From Isoetes taiwanensis (lineage: Eukaryota > Streptophyta > Lycopodiopsida > Isoetales > Isoetaceae), in assembly GCA_021234155.1 (NCBI GenBank), contig JAJEKV010000109.1, positions 1,355,193-1,419,192 on the forward strand: 64,000 nucleotides of DNA. The letters run 5' to 3'. Shown one piece after another: positions 1-11,300 of the stretch; the first letter of the stretch is position 1, and every line of letters starts with the position of its first letter. The position numbers were made by a program, and so were the translations under genes. The notes below the pieces were generated by a model. That model had not been told where the DNA came from. It made no database searches and worked only from the letters and a program-made list of their open reading frames with translations.

Positions 1-973
1 TCAAAAGCGTAAACCCCGTGGGTTGCCGAGGAACCTAGAAGGGTTTGCGTTTTGGGGGCGAGACTTGCATCTGTTACGCAGGACTGGCCTAGAAGGCCGC
101 GAGAATCACGAACAAAGAGGCGGCGGAGCGGAGTTTGGGCCTGTCCTCCTCCGATGTGGCAAGTAGAAGTCGGTGGCTTTGCGATGGCAAGACATTCATA
201 AATTACTTAATTAATGCATTGTCACGAAAATAAATTCTGATTTTTTGCGGCTGGATTCCTAATCCATCTCCGGCCTACCCGACCCAATTTTCGAAATTTT
301 GGGGAGAAGGTCTAGGTCAAAGGGTTAGCATTAGAGCGGGGCAACGGCCGGATTAGCGGAACAGCAGTAGCACCCTTCCCCAAGTCAAAGCGAGGCGGGG
401 ACCTTCACGGGGATCCCTCACAAGAGGAGAGTCAGGACCCCAAGAGGCGGGATCAAAAAGTTCGAGCAGCCCTTCTGGCGGGCTCCCGTGCTGCGCTATG
501 ACCACCCTCCGGGCAGGTTCCCCTATCCGACCATTGGATCCCCTCCGTTCGGGGGCCCCTCTTGGGGAAGGCCCAAAAGATTCAGTCGGTCGGAGAACTT
601 GTCAAACGCAAGAAGCGCATTAGAGGCGGTTGGGGTACTGAAAATGGCCCTTATCTTGGGCTAAAGATTTCCGCGTCGGTCGCGGGACCAATCGGGTTTA
701 AGCCTTTTTACGAAAGTCGGTATTACTTGGCGGGTAGAAGGATGAAGCGGGCTTACTTGGCATCCACATGGCGTATTTTCATAGGGGATGCTGGCGGCTT
801 TTATTGCAACCATTTTAATGGCCATTATTTTTTGGGGTCGTAAACCGCCAAAATAATGGTGACTTTGACCCCTCTTGTCGGCGTCACCAACTCCCTTGTC
901 AAATTTTGGCGCCAAACCATCTTGTCACTCCGGCCTCGTGCATCCTCTCCGCCTTCACTCCTCATCGCAATCC

Positions 974-1294
974 ATGTCTCCTGTAATTTACGTGTTCTTG
1001 CCCCATTCTGAGAACTCCCAAGGTCAAGAAGTGGGAGGTTTTGTCTCAATAGGTTAGGTGGGTGAGTATCTTTTTGCCATCAGCGAGGCGAGCATAGAGT
1101 TAAGCGACAAAGCGATCAGGCGTCTTGGACACACATTGGATAGGTAGGATAAAAAGAGTTCAAGTTGAATTCTAGCGGCGGGAAAGTGGAAAGTATAACA
1201 ATACGACATGCATATACCCCTTCGATATGGCCAAAGAGCTAATCTCCACCAAAAGCGACTTCCCAAAATTGCCCATAAATGGTAACCACCTTAA
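974..1294 (+). pseudogene. Small basic gene, copy 1 (frameshifted)
   Basis: Counterpart of 15568-15884. It starts at ATG 974 with codons for MSP and is followed within a few bases by the first hairpin element (1298-1368). In this copy the frame is broken, and the last codons lose one T relative to copy 2. I do not recognise a family. Support is the match between copies and the position before a hairpin. Confidence 0.35.
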
Positions 1295-1297
1295 GCG

Positions 1298-1368
1298 GAT
1301 CACCACGGCCCTTGAAGCTAGGTATCGACTACTTAGCTAGCGTAGAGATAGTTTAAAATCGTGTGATC
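1298..1368. repeat. Hairpin element 1, copy 1
   Basis: Left arm GATCACCACGGCC, right arm ATCGTGTGATC, about 45 bases between. It directly follows the small basic gene. Confidence 0.6.
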
Positions 1369-1429
1369 TTCTTATCTTTCATTTCTTTTCGTTGACCGCG
1401 TGTTTACAAACAAATTTATTGTGCGGGGT

Positions 1430-2234
1430 TTATGTTTATCGGGGCGTCGTGGATGTCATTCCGGCCCGAAAGTATTAGTAGTGTACTTGTGGGTGTATCA
1501 CATAGACATCGGATTGTCCTTTTCAAGGTATGGATCTTGAGTGACCTTGCGGGGTATAGGCATCTGGTTTCTGGACATGATTATAGCGTAAAGGTCGGGA
1601 AACCGAGCTTGAGGCGGTTGAATTGCCCCTTTAAGTGAACTTTGTAAACCCACGGACTAATGAGAACAATGTAATTGCAATGAAGAAATGCATGGTGACG
1701 AGGTGCAAGCGGGAATGTGCAGCGGGCGTGAGGATGAGTTTCAAAATCTTCACACCGTTTGAGGTATTTGCTAACATATTCGGATGGCGGGGAAGTTGAA
1801 AAGCTCAGAAGACATATCGTGCTTTCTCCCCCCCCTGCCCGATTTTGTGGATGGCTTATTTTTTGGTTCCGACACAGGATGTTGATTCCACGAATCATCC
1901 GGTCAACTAACGAAGGTCAGCGTAGTTAAGTCCTCCTTTAAGTTCGGATACTTTCTTCCAAAACAATATTTATCGTTAATTGTCAACTAGAGCGAAGGAA
2001 AGCGAGAAAAAGAGAGGCTGCACAACTTTTTGGGAGCGTTTGAGGACCATAATAGACACTCCGTCACGGTGGATATTCCGGTATGGAGAGGGAGGAAGTC
2101 ATTTATCGACCACCATGGAAGCGAATGGCCATTATCGAGCTAAGAGTGCTAATGGAGCGCAGAGGAAATTCTTGGCGACTTCCATTATTTTATTGATGGC
2201 ATTAGGGTTGATTCTGGGCAAGAGGGAAATGTAA
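1430..2234 (+). pseudogene. Unrecognised gene, copy 1
   Basis: Matches 16010-16818. Open stretches occur at 1432-1638 and 1980-2234, but in different frames, and several short stops separate them. An alternative minus-strand ORF covers 1581-1898. Between copies, only the plus-strand reading gives similar peptides on both. The function is unknown. The next gene downstream, after 250 bases of AT-rich DNA, is the H3-like gene. Confidence 0.3.
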
Positions 2235-2459
2235 AGTTTAGTGAGTTCGCGATCAACAAGAAATTGTCTATCGGCTAAGCGCTTTGAATCTCGGTTTTAT
2301 TTGTGTTTTTTGTCGATGTTTTTTTAGTTCCGTATTTTGTCCGATATTTTTTTAGGGTTCAGTACAATTATTTAAAAAGCGTTACCATCATATTTTACTT
2401 TAACTTCTTTTTTACTATTTATCTCTTGCCGGTTGTCTATTTTTGTCGGTGTTAAGTAG

Positions 2460-2467
2460 TATAAAAG
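2460..2467 (+). promoter_or_regulatory. TATA box of H3-like gene, copy 1
   Basis: TATAAAAG lies 28 bases upstream of the ATG at 2488. Copy 2 has TATAAAG at 17040 in the same place. A plant TATA box usually sits about 30 bases upstream of the start of transcription, so the leader would be very short if this is the true box. Confidence 0.5.
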
Positions 2468-2487
2468 CGTCATCCGTTTGAGAAGCC

Positions 2488-3379
2488 ATGGCAAGAACTA
2501 AACAAAGCTGCAAGGATCCATCCAGTGGTGTAAGGCGGTGATTACATTAGTCGCCTTCTTCATCGACTCTGAAGTCTCGATAGAGATTCTCCTCCTCAGA
2601 CCATGCCTAACGAAGACCGGAAAAAAATCCGCATGACGGGCCGGGGGGAGAAGCGACTCGGGGAGTAAGTAGGGAGGTGCACTCGGTTCGAGCAGAGGAG
2701 GATGAAAATGTGAGAAGGCCGTGGCGAATATGATCTTGGGATTAATTATTGGGCAGCCGCCTCTTCTTGCTCTTCCTGCTCCTCTGTTCCTCACAGCCAG
2801 GAGGTGCGGGACCTTCAAATCAAAGGAGGCCGCGCCCGAAAAGGAAAGCGACCCGGGGAATGTGAGGAGGCGGCCGGAAAAGTCGGCCAGAGAGCGACTG
2901 CAAATCTTTGGGGTGAGGCCGGCCCGGAAGAGTCGGTAGAACAACGAGCTCAAATCTTTGGGGTGGGTGAGGGTAGTGGCGGAGCGGAAGAGCGAAGCAC
3001 GGCATTAAAAGCGCTTGAATTAAAAGTATCGAAGAAAACGAGATGGTCATTCCGCGTCTCCCATTTGCGGGCTCGTGAGAGATTACGCAAAGTGTGGTCG
3101 CGATACATCATACCATTCTGAGAATTCAAACAAGCTGCCTTAAATGCTCTTCAAATGGCTTCGCGAGTTGGTGTCGGTCTGTTCGAGGACTTCGCGGCTT
3201 GCGACAATACATGCCAAAGCGGGTGGTATCATGCCCAAGGACATGCGCCTAAATCTTACGCATAAAGGGATCCAGTACTATGGTCAAAATTTTATGGCTG
3301 AATACAACAAGAAGAAAGACCCCCGAGAAAAAGGCCGTGAAGTGCCTTTGTGTTTTTTTCATATGTATAATATTTCTTA
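2488..3379 (+). pseudogene. Divergent histone H3-like gene, copy 1
   Basis: Histone H3 packages DNA as (H3-H4)2 in nucleosomes. The gene starts at ATG 2488, and copy 1 already differs from H3 after MARTKQ. The histone-fold end is clear at about 3170-3260: a frame reading RLATIHAK, then IMPKDMRL, matches the end of H3 helix 2, loop 2 and the start of helix 3. After it comes a non-histone tail containing KGIQYYGQNFMAEYNKKKD, in frame to the TAA at 3378-3380. The tail and fold are separated by about 550 bases of GA-rich sequence, far longer than the roughly 40-residue H3 tail. Several frame changes occur, and copy 2 preserves other parts better. Either it is decayed or the sequence has indel errors. 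Confidence 0.6.
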
Positions 3380-3472
3380 ATGCAATGGCTTTATAAGCAA
3401 TCTCTTAGTCCATTTCTTTCTTAGAAGCCTAGCCGCACTTTGTATTTTTTTTTTTTTTAATGTTATCGTGAG

Positions 3473-3539
3473 GATCACCGCGGCCAGCGACAAGCATTGT
3501 GCTTTTGTTGCACATAGTAGTCTTCGGCGTCGTGTGATC
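3473..3539. repeat. Hairpin element 2, copy 1
   Basis: Left arm GATCACCGCGGCC, right arm GGCGTCGTGTGATC. It lies about 95 bases after the H3-like gene, following a T-run. Confidence 0.65.
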
Positions 3540-3540
3540 C

Positions 3541-3566
3541 AACCTAACCTAACCCTAACCCTAAAA
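3541..3566 (+). promoter_or_regulatory. Telo-box-like CCCTAA run, copy 1
   Basis: Short run of CCTAA and CCCTAA units immediately after the second hairpin element and about 130 bases upstream of the ATG at 3694. Copy 2 has four clean units at 18129-18156. Runs like AAACCCTAA are known promoter elements (telo boxes) of growth-linked plant genes. With so few units, an interstitial telomere is less likely. Confidence 0.4.
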
Positions 3567-3693
3567 TGTGCGGACAAATCTCCCCACAGCGGTATGTGTC
3601 CCCTTTCATGTCGACAAGCGGCTACTTGAGTTCAAAAGTGGCGGCGCCTTACGGCTCCTAAACATCTTCTTGTTTTAAATGGTTTGCTTAGCC

Positions 3694-5124
3694 ATGGATT
3701 GTTATGTGAAGTTCACGGAATGGTATGCATCAGCCCCTCATGACAACGAGGGAAGTTCGCCCGCCCTGCGATTTATCCGTTCTATTGCAAGGAGTTGGAC
3801 ATCATGGCAAGCGATGGCGAGCTTGGATGCTATCGCGAGGTTGCTTTAGCTTTCACCGGACCGCTTGGTCTCGGCGCCGCGTCCTTCTGCGGATGTCCAC
3901 GGCTCGTGGATTCCAAAACCAGCTCTAGGAGGCTGCTTCCCATTTGCAAGCGGGGGAAGATGTTTTCAAGAATCTTTGCGCATAGCGGGCTCCTCTCAGG
4001 CTGCGTCCTTGTGCTTAAGAAGGTATCTTATTTCTCTTTGCCGTTTGCATTTGCTAGTTATTGCATTACGCTTTCGGCCAAACCCGAAGATACTACTTGG
4101 AAACAATGAAATCTTTAAGCCAAGGGGTCGGTTATGTGTGATGATCTTGACTATGGCGTAGAAATGGAGATAGATCTACAAGAAGAAGAGCAAGAATGTA
4201 GGAGTTTTAGCCGGCCTTGCGGCCTTGGGTGAACCCGGAGGAGGGAGATGATTACGAAGGTGATGAGGATGGGGATGAGGATGAAAAGAAGTTGTCGACA
4301 TAGCGCCAATTTTAGTGGAAGGCAAAAGAATACTTATTGCTAAGTGATATCTTGAGGAACCCGTCTATGTTCTGAATGTGTGCTAGGGAAGGCGAGCTTA
4401 TCGGTTACCTTGGCGAATGGGTAAACTTAGGCCTAGATTTTTGAAGAGGATTTGGACAAAGAGATGTTTGAAGTATCTAATTATCACAGGCAATGCTATA
4501 AAGCTTAAAGAAGCATATGAGAGGCTGGAGTCTCGATTTGCTCAAGATGAAGCCGAATCTACCAGCGGAAGAAGAATTCCAGCGTCTCCGTGCAAAGGCT
4601 GCCAGCAGGATCTGAGGTTTGGCAGGCCCTTGATCAATCAGCGGCGGCATAAGCACAGTAGATGAGGATAAATGTGAAGAAGATAATCTTGAGGGTTCTT
4701 ATTTGTGGGAAGTAGATGATTTTTTTCTTGCCCGACATGCATGCGGGGGCGAGGGAAAAGATTGAAGGACTCTACATTGTTAAGATATATCTCAAGATTA
4801 GTTAATGGGGAGATAATCGTCTTCATTGAACTTTCAGTCAAAGGGTGCGAGTTTGTCTATTACCTCCGTGCATTATGCATGTTAGGGAACCATTCCCAAT
4901 TGGCATCAAACGAAAGGGTGATAGCAATTGGCGGGATGTTGTGTTACAATATTTTGGCGACCAAGCGATTCTGCTTGGCGAGCAATATGTTAAATTTTTT
5001 AGGCTGGCGGCTTGACTCACCCAAGGTTGGAAAGGCTGGGGTCGATAACATGGAAGTCATTGCCTTGTTGGATCGGTCTTGGCGGAGGGGATTGAAAGAG
5101 CATGAAATTGGCGGCGAAGCTTGA
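3694..5124 (+). pseudogene. Acidic-protein gene, copy 1
   Basis: Counterpart of 18284-19690. ATG 3694 (MDCYVKF) is shared by both copies. Acidic stretches read GDEDGDEDEKK near 4265 and DEDKCEEDNLEGS near 4660. A well-kept middle block at 4430-4560 reads as RLESRFAQDEAES. The frame changes repeatedly. A GTATCTTATTTC sequence at about 4023 could be a splice donor. The gene ends near 5124, and a hairpin element follows at 5227. The family was not recognised. Confidence 0.45.
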
Positions 5125-5226
5125 GAAATTGGAAGTTATATGTTTTCCAACTTGTATCGGTAAAATTATTTATGTCTGCATTGTCCTTCGAAATTCCTAA
5201 TAAAAATTATTTTATTTGTATTTATT

Positions 5227-5292
5227 CACATCCGCTTGAAAATACATCGGTCGATTTTTTACGTCATATCTAGGTTTTTATGTCGTGTGATA
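5227..5292. repeat. Hairpin element 3, copy 1
   Basis: Weak left arm CACATCCGC, right arm GTCGTGTGATATC. It follows the acidic-protein gene. A shorter relative (CTCACCGCG / CGTGTGACTC) lies at 5347-5371, just before the TATA box of gene A. Confidence 0.5.
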
Positions 5293-5374
5293 TCTATCTC
5301 GAAGAAATGAAATATTATTGGAAAAAAGACAATTAATTTATTTATTCCTCACCGCGATCTTCGTGTGACTCATG

Positions 5375-5382
5375 TTATAAAT
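5375..5382 (+). promoter_or_regulatory. TATA box of gene A, copy 1
   Basis: TATAAATAG about 97 bases upstream of ATG 5473, just after the short hairpin at 5347-5371. Equivalent TATA boxes precede B (6283), C (7298, TATATATAAAG) and D (8167, TATAAATTG), and their counterparts in copy 2. Each is followed by a CT-rich leader and an ATGGC start, so the four genes share promoter architecture. Confidence 0.6.
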
Positions 5383-5472
5383 AGAAGACCGATGTCCCGC
5401 GGCCCGACCTCCGTCGCCTTCCGCCTTACGCTCATCTTCTACTTCCGGCTTCCGCCTTCCACCTTACGCTCG

Positions 5473-5867
5473 ATGGCATCATCATCTTCCTCTAACAGCG
5501 ACCATGCCAAGATAGCACTCCCGGCCCCGGCTGCTGCGTGGACATCACCCTTGCGGTGGTGATGAAGAGATTCAAGGAGATCCATGATGAAAACAACCGT
5601 CTGTCGCCCGGAGAACAATGAGGCGGTCGGCCAGTTAACCTTCCGCGGGGGCTGGCTGCCTGGCGAGGCGTTGAGCTTCGTGGAAACATTAGCCATGTAC
5701 CAAGAGGCGGCGAGCCCGGAGGGGCGAAGCGGTTGAAGCTGCTCACATGATTTCGCGAGGCCTTAGAAGATATGGAGAAAAAGCTCAGAGCTGCGGGAGG
5801 ATGAAACGACCTTACGGCTTCAGTGCGGGGACATGAAAATCAGCTAGAGGATCATGAAGATCCCTAG
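5473..5867 (+). pseudogene. Small coiled-coil family gene A, copy 1
   Basis: Member A of a four-gene family whose proteins begin MAS plus a Ser-rich stretch. The start reads MASSSSSNSDHAKIALPAP. After one frameshift the family core VVMKRFKEIHDENN follows (about 5545-5590), predicted as a charged coiled coil. The end reads DHEDP then TAG at 5865-5867, the same end as gene B. Length would be about 130 residues. A TATA box lies at 5375 and a hairpin element at 5966-6034. The family was not recognised. Confidence 0.45.
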
Positions 5868-5965
5868 CCGTTGTATCTATCTATTTTTTTGCTTCAAAGA
5901 AAAGTTTTCTCTATTTTTTGCTTCTATCTATCTGTTGTTCCAATGTATGTTACGTTTTATTAAAA

Positions 5966-6034
5966 TATCACCGCGGCCTTGAAATGCCTTGCTTGCAATT
6001 AGGTAGCAATCAATGGATTTGGCGTCGTGTGATC
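5966..6034. repeat. Hairpin element 4, copy 1
   Basis: Left arm ATCACCGCGGCC, right arm GGCGTCGTGTGATC, about 100 bases after gene A. Its interior (GCAATTAGGTAGCAATCAAT) is shared with the element after gene B. Confidence 0.65.
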
Positions 6035-6191
6035 TCCATCTTGGTTCTATTTTGCTTCAATGAGAAGTTCTATCTTTAGTTATGTATCGATAAAATTACT
6101 TATGTATAGATTATCATCAAAAATTATCAATAAAAATTATCACCGCGAGCTTTCTACGGAAGAAAAGGCGTTAGAAAAATGCCTCCTTTTT

Positions 6192-6259
6192 CCTCACCAC
6201 GGCCAGAAGTAGCGGTCGATTTTTCTGACCCACGGCATCCTTCCGTGGTCGTGTGACTC
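6192..6259. repeat. Hairpin element 5, copy 1
   Basis: Left arm CTCACCACGGCC, right arm GGTCGTGTGACTC. It lies just before the TATA box of gene B. Confidence 0.55.
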
Positions 6260-6411
6260 AAGCTACTACTGAAATCCACATTATAAATAGAAGACTTTCT
6301 ATCTTGCCTTCGACCTCCGATCCTCTTCCGCCTTCCGCCTTCTTCTGCTCATCTTCTCCCCCTTCCCTCGAGATCCCTTCCGCCTTCCGCCTTCCGCCTT
6401 CTTCTCCTCCG

Positions 6412-6769
6412 ATGGCATCTTCATCCTCCTCCGATAGCGACCGCCCCAGAACTGCCAGCGGACATCACCCTTCTTTGTGGTGATGAAGAGATTCAAGGAG
6501 GTTCCGCGGCCAACAAACCCGTCTCGTCGTCGTAGAAGATGGAAGCGGTGGGGCGAGATTAGAATTCACTAGAGGGCTGCTGCATGGCGAGACCTTGAGC
6601 TTCGCGGCAACATTAACCCGTGCCGAGAGGCCAATAAGCCCAGTAGGGTCGGCGATTTAAGCGCACACAATATTCATTGGCTAGAAGATATGGAGAAGAA
6701 GCTTGAGCTGGAGGAGGATGAAGCGGCGCGCTTTACGGCTTCGCTTCTGGGGATCATGAAGATCCGTAG
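6412..6769 (+). pseudogene. Small coiled-coil family gene B, copy 1
   Basis: Paralogue of A. It starts MASSSSSDSD at 6412, carries a DITL block, then the VVMKRFKEV core (about 6475-6500) after a frame change, an EDMEKKLELEEDEA-like acidic coil near 6690, and ends DHEDP-TAG at 6767-6769. TATA box at 6283; hairpin after the gene at 6854-6922. The interior of that hairpin is nearly identical to the one after gene A, so the gene and its 3' element were duplicated together. Confidence 0.45.
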
Positions 6770-6853
6770 CCATTGTATATATATTTTTTTGTTTCAAAGA
6801 AAAATTTGCTCTATTTCTTGCTTCTATCGTTCTCTTGTTTTGTTTTATTAAAA

Positions 6854-6922
6854 GATCACCGCGGCCTTGAAATGCCATTCTTGCAATTAGGTAGCAATCA
6901 ATGGATTTGGCGTCGTATGATC
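6854..6922. repeat. Hairpin element 6, copy 1
   Basis: Left arm GATCACCGCGGCC, right arm GGCGTCGTATGATC, about 85 bases after gene B. Confidence 0.65.
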
Positions 6923-7397
6923 TCCACAAGCGATACACCTCGTTGTATGTATAAATTCATAATTTATTAATGGAAAAGTGTATGTAACACAAATATCTAG
7001 CTAGATTATGTGATATAACTTGCGGGTAAATCGCGAATTTGCATGTGGATGACAGCGTCTATTCACATCACGTGGCTTGTGGATGACAGCGTCATGCCAA
7101 GGGCGTGGCATCTTGTTGCCACAATAACAACGTCTTTTTTATGCGGCACGCATCTGATGCGGCTAGGATATGGCCGGATCCCATGATGCGAACATAGGCT
7201 ACCGTTGCCTAATTGAATGCTATAATTTAAGCCTCGTGGGATTATTACACAACTTTATCGGTACTCATAGCCGTAGATTCCAAGCGTATCTCTAGTTTCT
7301 ATATATAAAGCGTCGGGGCCTTTGTCTTCTCCTATCCGCCATCTTACGTTCTACCACATCCGCCCTCGACCATCACTCTGTTCTCCCATCACTTTCA

Positions 7398-7816
7398 ATG
7401 GCCTCCGGCTCGGTTCCATCCTGCCCGAGATCTTGTCTCAAGTTTTGGTCAAGGAAATTGAACATTAGCTTTGAAGCGGAGGAGCGGATCCGCCTTCTAA
7501 AAGAAAGAATGATGAAAGGCGTCGCCAAGGCTGGTTCGGCGGAGGAAAAGGCCGCCTTCTGAGGAGGTGATTTTAGTCTTGCGACAATCGGCGGGCTGCC
7601 TTAGACCGCAGCGTGCGGCGCCCGCGAATATAACCTCAAGAGAGGCTTAGGGCATAATCCCGAGCGCGGGGAGAGGCTGCCCGAGCCCAACTTCGATGGC
7701 GGGAAGATAAGGTTCGCGGAATATGAGAACGCGTGGTTCGCGGGGCGGGCAATCATGTTGGAGGAAGCGAAAAAAATTATCAACGCCCTCCGGGAAGAGC
7801 TTGCCCGCGATCATAG
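7398..7816 (+). pseudogene. Small coiled-coil family gene C, copy 1
   Basis: Starts MAS at 7398 with the core LSQVLVKEI (about 7435-7465), then an EEERIRLLKER-like charged coil. The last block before TAG 7814-7816 reads REELARD. It is frameshifted relative to the 141-codon open copy at 21948. TATA box TATATATAAAG near 7298; hairpin at 7962-8029. Confidence 0.4.
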
Positions 7817-7961
7817 GCATCGGGCTCCTCCTAGAGGGGCCGTTTTTTAATGTTTGTAATTGGTTTTATTTTCAATGGGAAAAGTTTTTGACAAATGTGC
7901 CCGAATATTCGTTTCCTATTTTTAATTTTCAATATCCGTGGTAGAGAATGACAAAGGCAGA

Positions 7962-8029
7962 GATCACCGCAAGCGAAACCCTTCATAGGGTTTTAAAGCT
8001 TCGTGTCTTGATTCAGCGTGGTGTGATAT
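7962..8029. repeat. Hairpin element 7, copy 1
   Basis: Left arm GATCACCGC, right arm GCGTGGTGTGATATC, about 145 bases after gene C. Confidence 0.5.
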
Positions 8030-8260
8030 CTGATGTAGTTAGAATAGTTATTAATGTGTTCCAGTGGACGGTACCATTAATGTGTTCTAGCGGACAACCC
8101 GGCGAGAATCCCCTCGACCGCGTCGCGGCGGCGGCCGAGTGTGTTTAATATGTTCAAAGCTAATATGTATAAATTGAGGTCCTTGCATGTGCTCCTTCCG
8201 CCCGGTTAGAGTCTTTGCTCCTCACTTCTATAATCTTAACGTCCCTCCCATTTGTCATCT

Positions 8261-8762
8261 ATGGCCTCCACATCCTCAACGCGATAATGGAAGCATAAAG
8301 AGGATAGAACTCCCTTCGACATAGTGTTGGGTGTTCTAATGAAGAGGTTGAAGGAGCAAGATGATCTTCTAAAGAAGAAAAGCCGTTACAATTCAGCGAG
8401 AAAGAAGAAGAGAATGAATTCAACCTTCTCATGCTTAGCGTAGCGAGGAGAACAAATCGGTTTGAATAGAAAGGCTGGACGGGATGACATGCCCCAACAA
8501 GCTGCTGCCCGAGGTGGTTATGGCGGCAACGAGGATGCTAATTCAGGCGAAAAAGAACACGTTGTGCTATTGGGACGGGGCGCGGGACATGTACAAAGAG
8601 ATGGTGGACAGGTTGGAGGAGCGTTTGGATAGGGTGATTGCTCGCTTGAGGGAAGAGATGAAAGGCGAAGGCGAGGGCGGGCTGATGATGATGATGAAGA
8701 TAATGAAGAAGAGCTTCGCCTTTGGAGCAACAATGAGTCGTTGTATTTTGTTTTCAATGTAA
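8261..8762 (+). pseudogene. Small coiled-coil family gene D, copy 1
   Basis: Copy 1 of the acidic-tailed member. It starts MASTSS at 8261, and frameshifts soon after. The core VLMKRLKEQDDLL is readable at about 8330-8370, and LEERLDRVIARLREEM lies at about 8610-8660. The acidic tail of copy 2 is read out of frame here as Met/Lys. Hairpin elements follow at 8818-8840 (left arm only) and 8892-8958. Confidence 0.45.
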
Positions 8763-8891
8763 CATCTTTCACAACTTTAATCAAAAGTAACCCTTTTTAT
8801 TATTATCTTGTAAAGCTTCACCGGACGGCGAAGCCACATAAATGCAAGCAATAGCGAACTCCAGCTTTGTTGTGCCGTATGATCTAAATAA

Positions 8892-8958
8892 GATCACCGC
8901 GGCGAAGCTACTGGTTGTGCAAAACAAGGTTGGAGGCAAGTACCCGGCGTCGTGTGAA
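8892..8958. repeat. Hairpin element 8, copy 1
   Basis: Left arm GATCACCGCGGCG, right arm CGGCGTCGTGTGA. It lies between the convergent ends of gene D and the minus-strand gene. Confidence 0.6.
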
Positions 8959-8984
8959 CATGCTACACATTACAAGTATACTTT

Positions 8985-11300
8985 ACCGATTCTTTGTCTC
9001 TTAGATCTCCTTTGTTGCGATGCTAGTGGGGCCTAAATTTTGCCAAGCAACTTTCCGTTTTCTCTTGACATTATGCCAATGGTGTTTCACGACTTACGGG
9101 TTGCTCCTTAAAAGCGACCTTCTTGTAAATGTTTAGCCATCGCCCTTCTATAAAACCACTCGTCATCTGTCTTGGGGTTGGTTCCCACATTTCCACCCCT
9201 CTTTGAGTGTTACGATGAAAGGCTATTTTAGCTTGTTTATCGCGACTTCTCCATGCCTTGTGCACTCCACACCTTTGCTAGGCTTCCATACTTCCTAAAA
9301 ACCAAGGTGCATGAGCCCAAAAGATGTGCAAGTAGTCGCGTTGACTTCACTCTCTCCCCATGCGTCTATGAAAGCTTTAATAAATTTGTTATTAAACCAC
9401 GAACATTTTACGCATCTTCTCTTGTGAGGTCCATTCTCGAATGTATGGGAACAATTAGGACAATGCATCCCATGCTTTTTTTTCCTCAATGCCGAGCGAG
9501 CATGCATCAATGCGGTCACTCTCGCATCAACCAGCAATTTTCCAAATTCATAGACCTTTTCTCCCATCGGTTTCCGTTCGAGCCTCTCTATGATTCTTTA
9601 TGAGGCGTCGAGCTTTCATCCCTCAATTGACACCTTCACGAGGCACACTTGTTCTTCTGCCCGTTTCTCATCGAGCTCTAATCTTACATTGCCACCATGC
9701 AAACACCTTCGATGGAACATGTTCAACTCTCTGAATTCCTTCCTCTCTTCTCTTCTTATGCGAAATGTTCCACCGCAATCTGCGACTCAAAAATATCATC
9801 TTGTCGATGATTCTCACAAAGCCGTGCAAAGTCTTGATATATGAACCCTCTCTAATGGAATGGGGAAAATGCCATGGAACTTGGGATCTTCTTCTCCTCT
9901 ATTAGGAGCATTTGCTTGGTTAAGGGACAAGGTTGAAGCTTGATCTTCCGATTGCTTGACTTCCTTGCATGATTGCGATGCGAGACAACTTTTGCATGTT
10001 CCTTGTCCTCCTCCACTTATGTTGTACATTGCTTTCTCGGTTTTAAATCAGGCGCCAAGTGAAAAATTACTTTGTAAGATCCATAGTGATCTACTTGCAA
10101 TTTTCCCCTCCCTCGAATCTAGATATTAGACTTCGGGATGTCGGTTTGATTGAACACCCATTTCAAAACCTGGTGGGTTTCTTTCTGAACTTTAAAGAGA
10201 CCTAACCACCGGGTGTCATCTTGGTTGACATGAGAACCATTTTCCGCCGCTTCTTCTCCTCGTCCGTCACCTCTACATCTTTTTTTGTTATTCTTGTTGC
10301 TCTTTGATTTAGCATGTGCAATTGCATTCTCAATTGCTCTATTCATGATGACAACGGATACCCTCTCATACTTCTCAAACTTGGTCAGTTCATTTCATCC
10401 AATTTTATGCAAACTTCAATCTCACCATTAGTTTACTGCAACTGTTAAGTCATAATATTTGACAAGGAATTGTAAAGAGAGTAACCCGGTCAACCCAAAG
10501 ATTATTGCGTTCATTCATTCCAACTATATCACAACAATCCTTGCCATTCTTATCTTTTTATGGCTATGGCGGGGACCAGCACATTCAGCGTGGTGCATCT
10601 CTCCTAATATGGCATACACCATCTTTGTCCTAGTAACCCTTGTATTCTCGACAATTTGTGGGCGTGGAGCGAATACTTTTTGTGCCCATTCTTTTCAGCG
10701 CCGGTGGAATGGCTTGAATAGAAAGCGGTAACCAAGCCTCTTGATGCCTACATCATCACAAGCGATCTGTACATCACATTAAACTTCTAACTTCTTGTAG
10801 ATCTCCCCTAGTACCATTTCAATACCATCTTCTTGAGGAGGAGAGTTGTAGGGGCTGACAAATCATGTCCACTATCTCCCTGTTAAATAAGCTAGGTTCT
10901 TCACTCGTAACCAAGATTGCTTCTAGTTTCCCCGGATCTTAAGCGGCCTTTGCTAGTGTTGTAAAAGCGGACCTTGTGGCGTGACCACAACGTCTGAATG
11001 CACCTGATCCAAACTTCAGTTCCTCTATCGATTCGATAATGCTTCTTCCTTTCACAAAGCCAAGGGGTGTTTTCTTCAAATTCTTTAACCTACATTGAAG
11101 CCCAAAGTTTGCTCTTTTCGAGCTCTTGGATCTTTTCTTGCGGCTGCCCTATCACCAATTTGGACTTCTCCGCCATTATCTCAAAGAAGTTTCCCTCCCA
11201 AAGCCGTCATTCCTTTCCTTCATCCGCGATTGGAGTAATGAAGGCGAGAGAAAAAAAAGCTTTGGTTTAAGTTATAATTCTCTTGTGACAATCGGGCGGC
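8985..11300 (-). pseudogene. Longer minus-strand gene, copy 1 (unrecognised)
   Basis: Counterpart of 23568-25540. Minus-strand open segments at 9071-9265, 9295-9567, 9814-10029 and 10119-10346 read in one direction and share peptides with copy 2, such as KQAKIAFHRNTQRG, NNKFIKAFI, LNQANA and AIAHAKSKSNKNN. Frames change between segments. The 3' end faces the 3' end of gene D, with a hairpin at 8892-8958 between the two convergent genes. Confidence 0.4.

Noticed and set aside
9295-9567. Zinc-ribbon motif CPNC..CVKC in the minus-strand gene of copy 1
   Set aside because: The cysteines are not conserved in copy 2, so they may come from frame or sequence errors.
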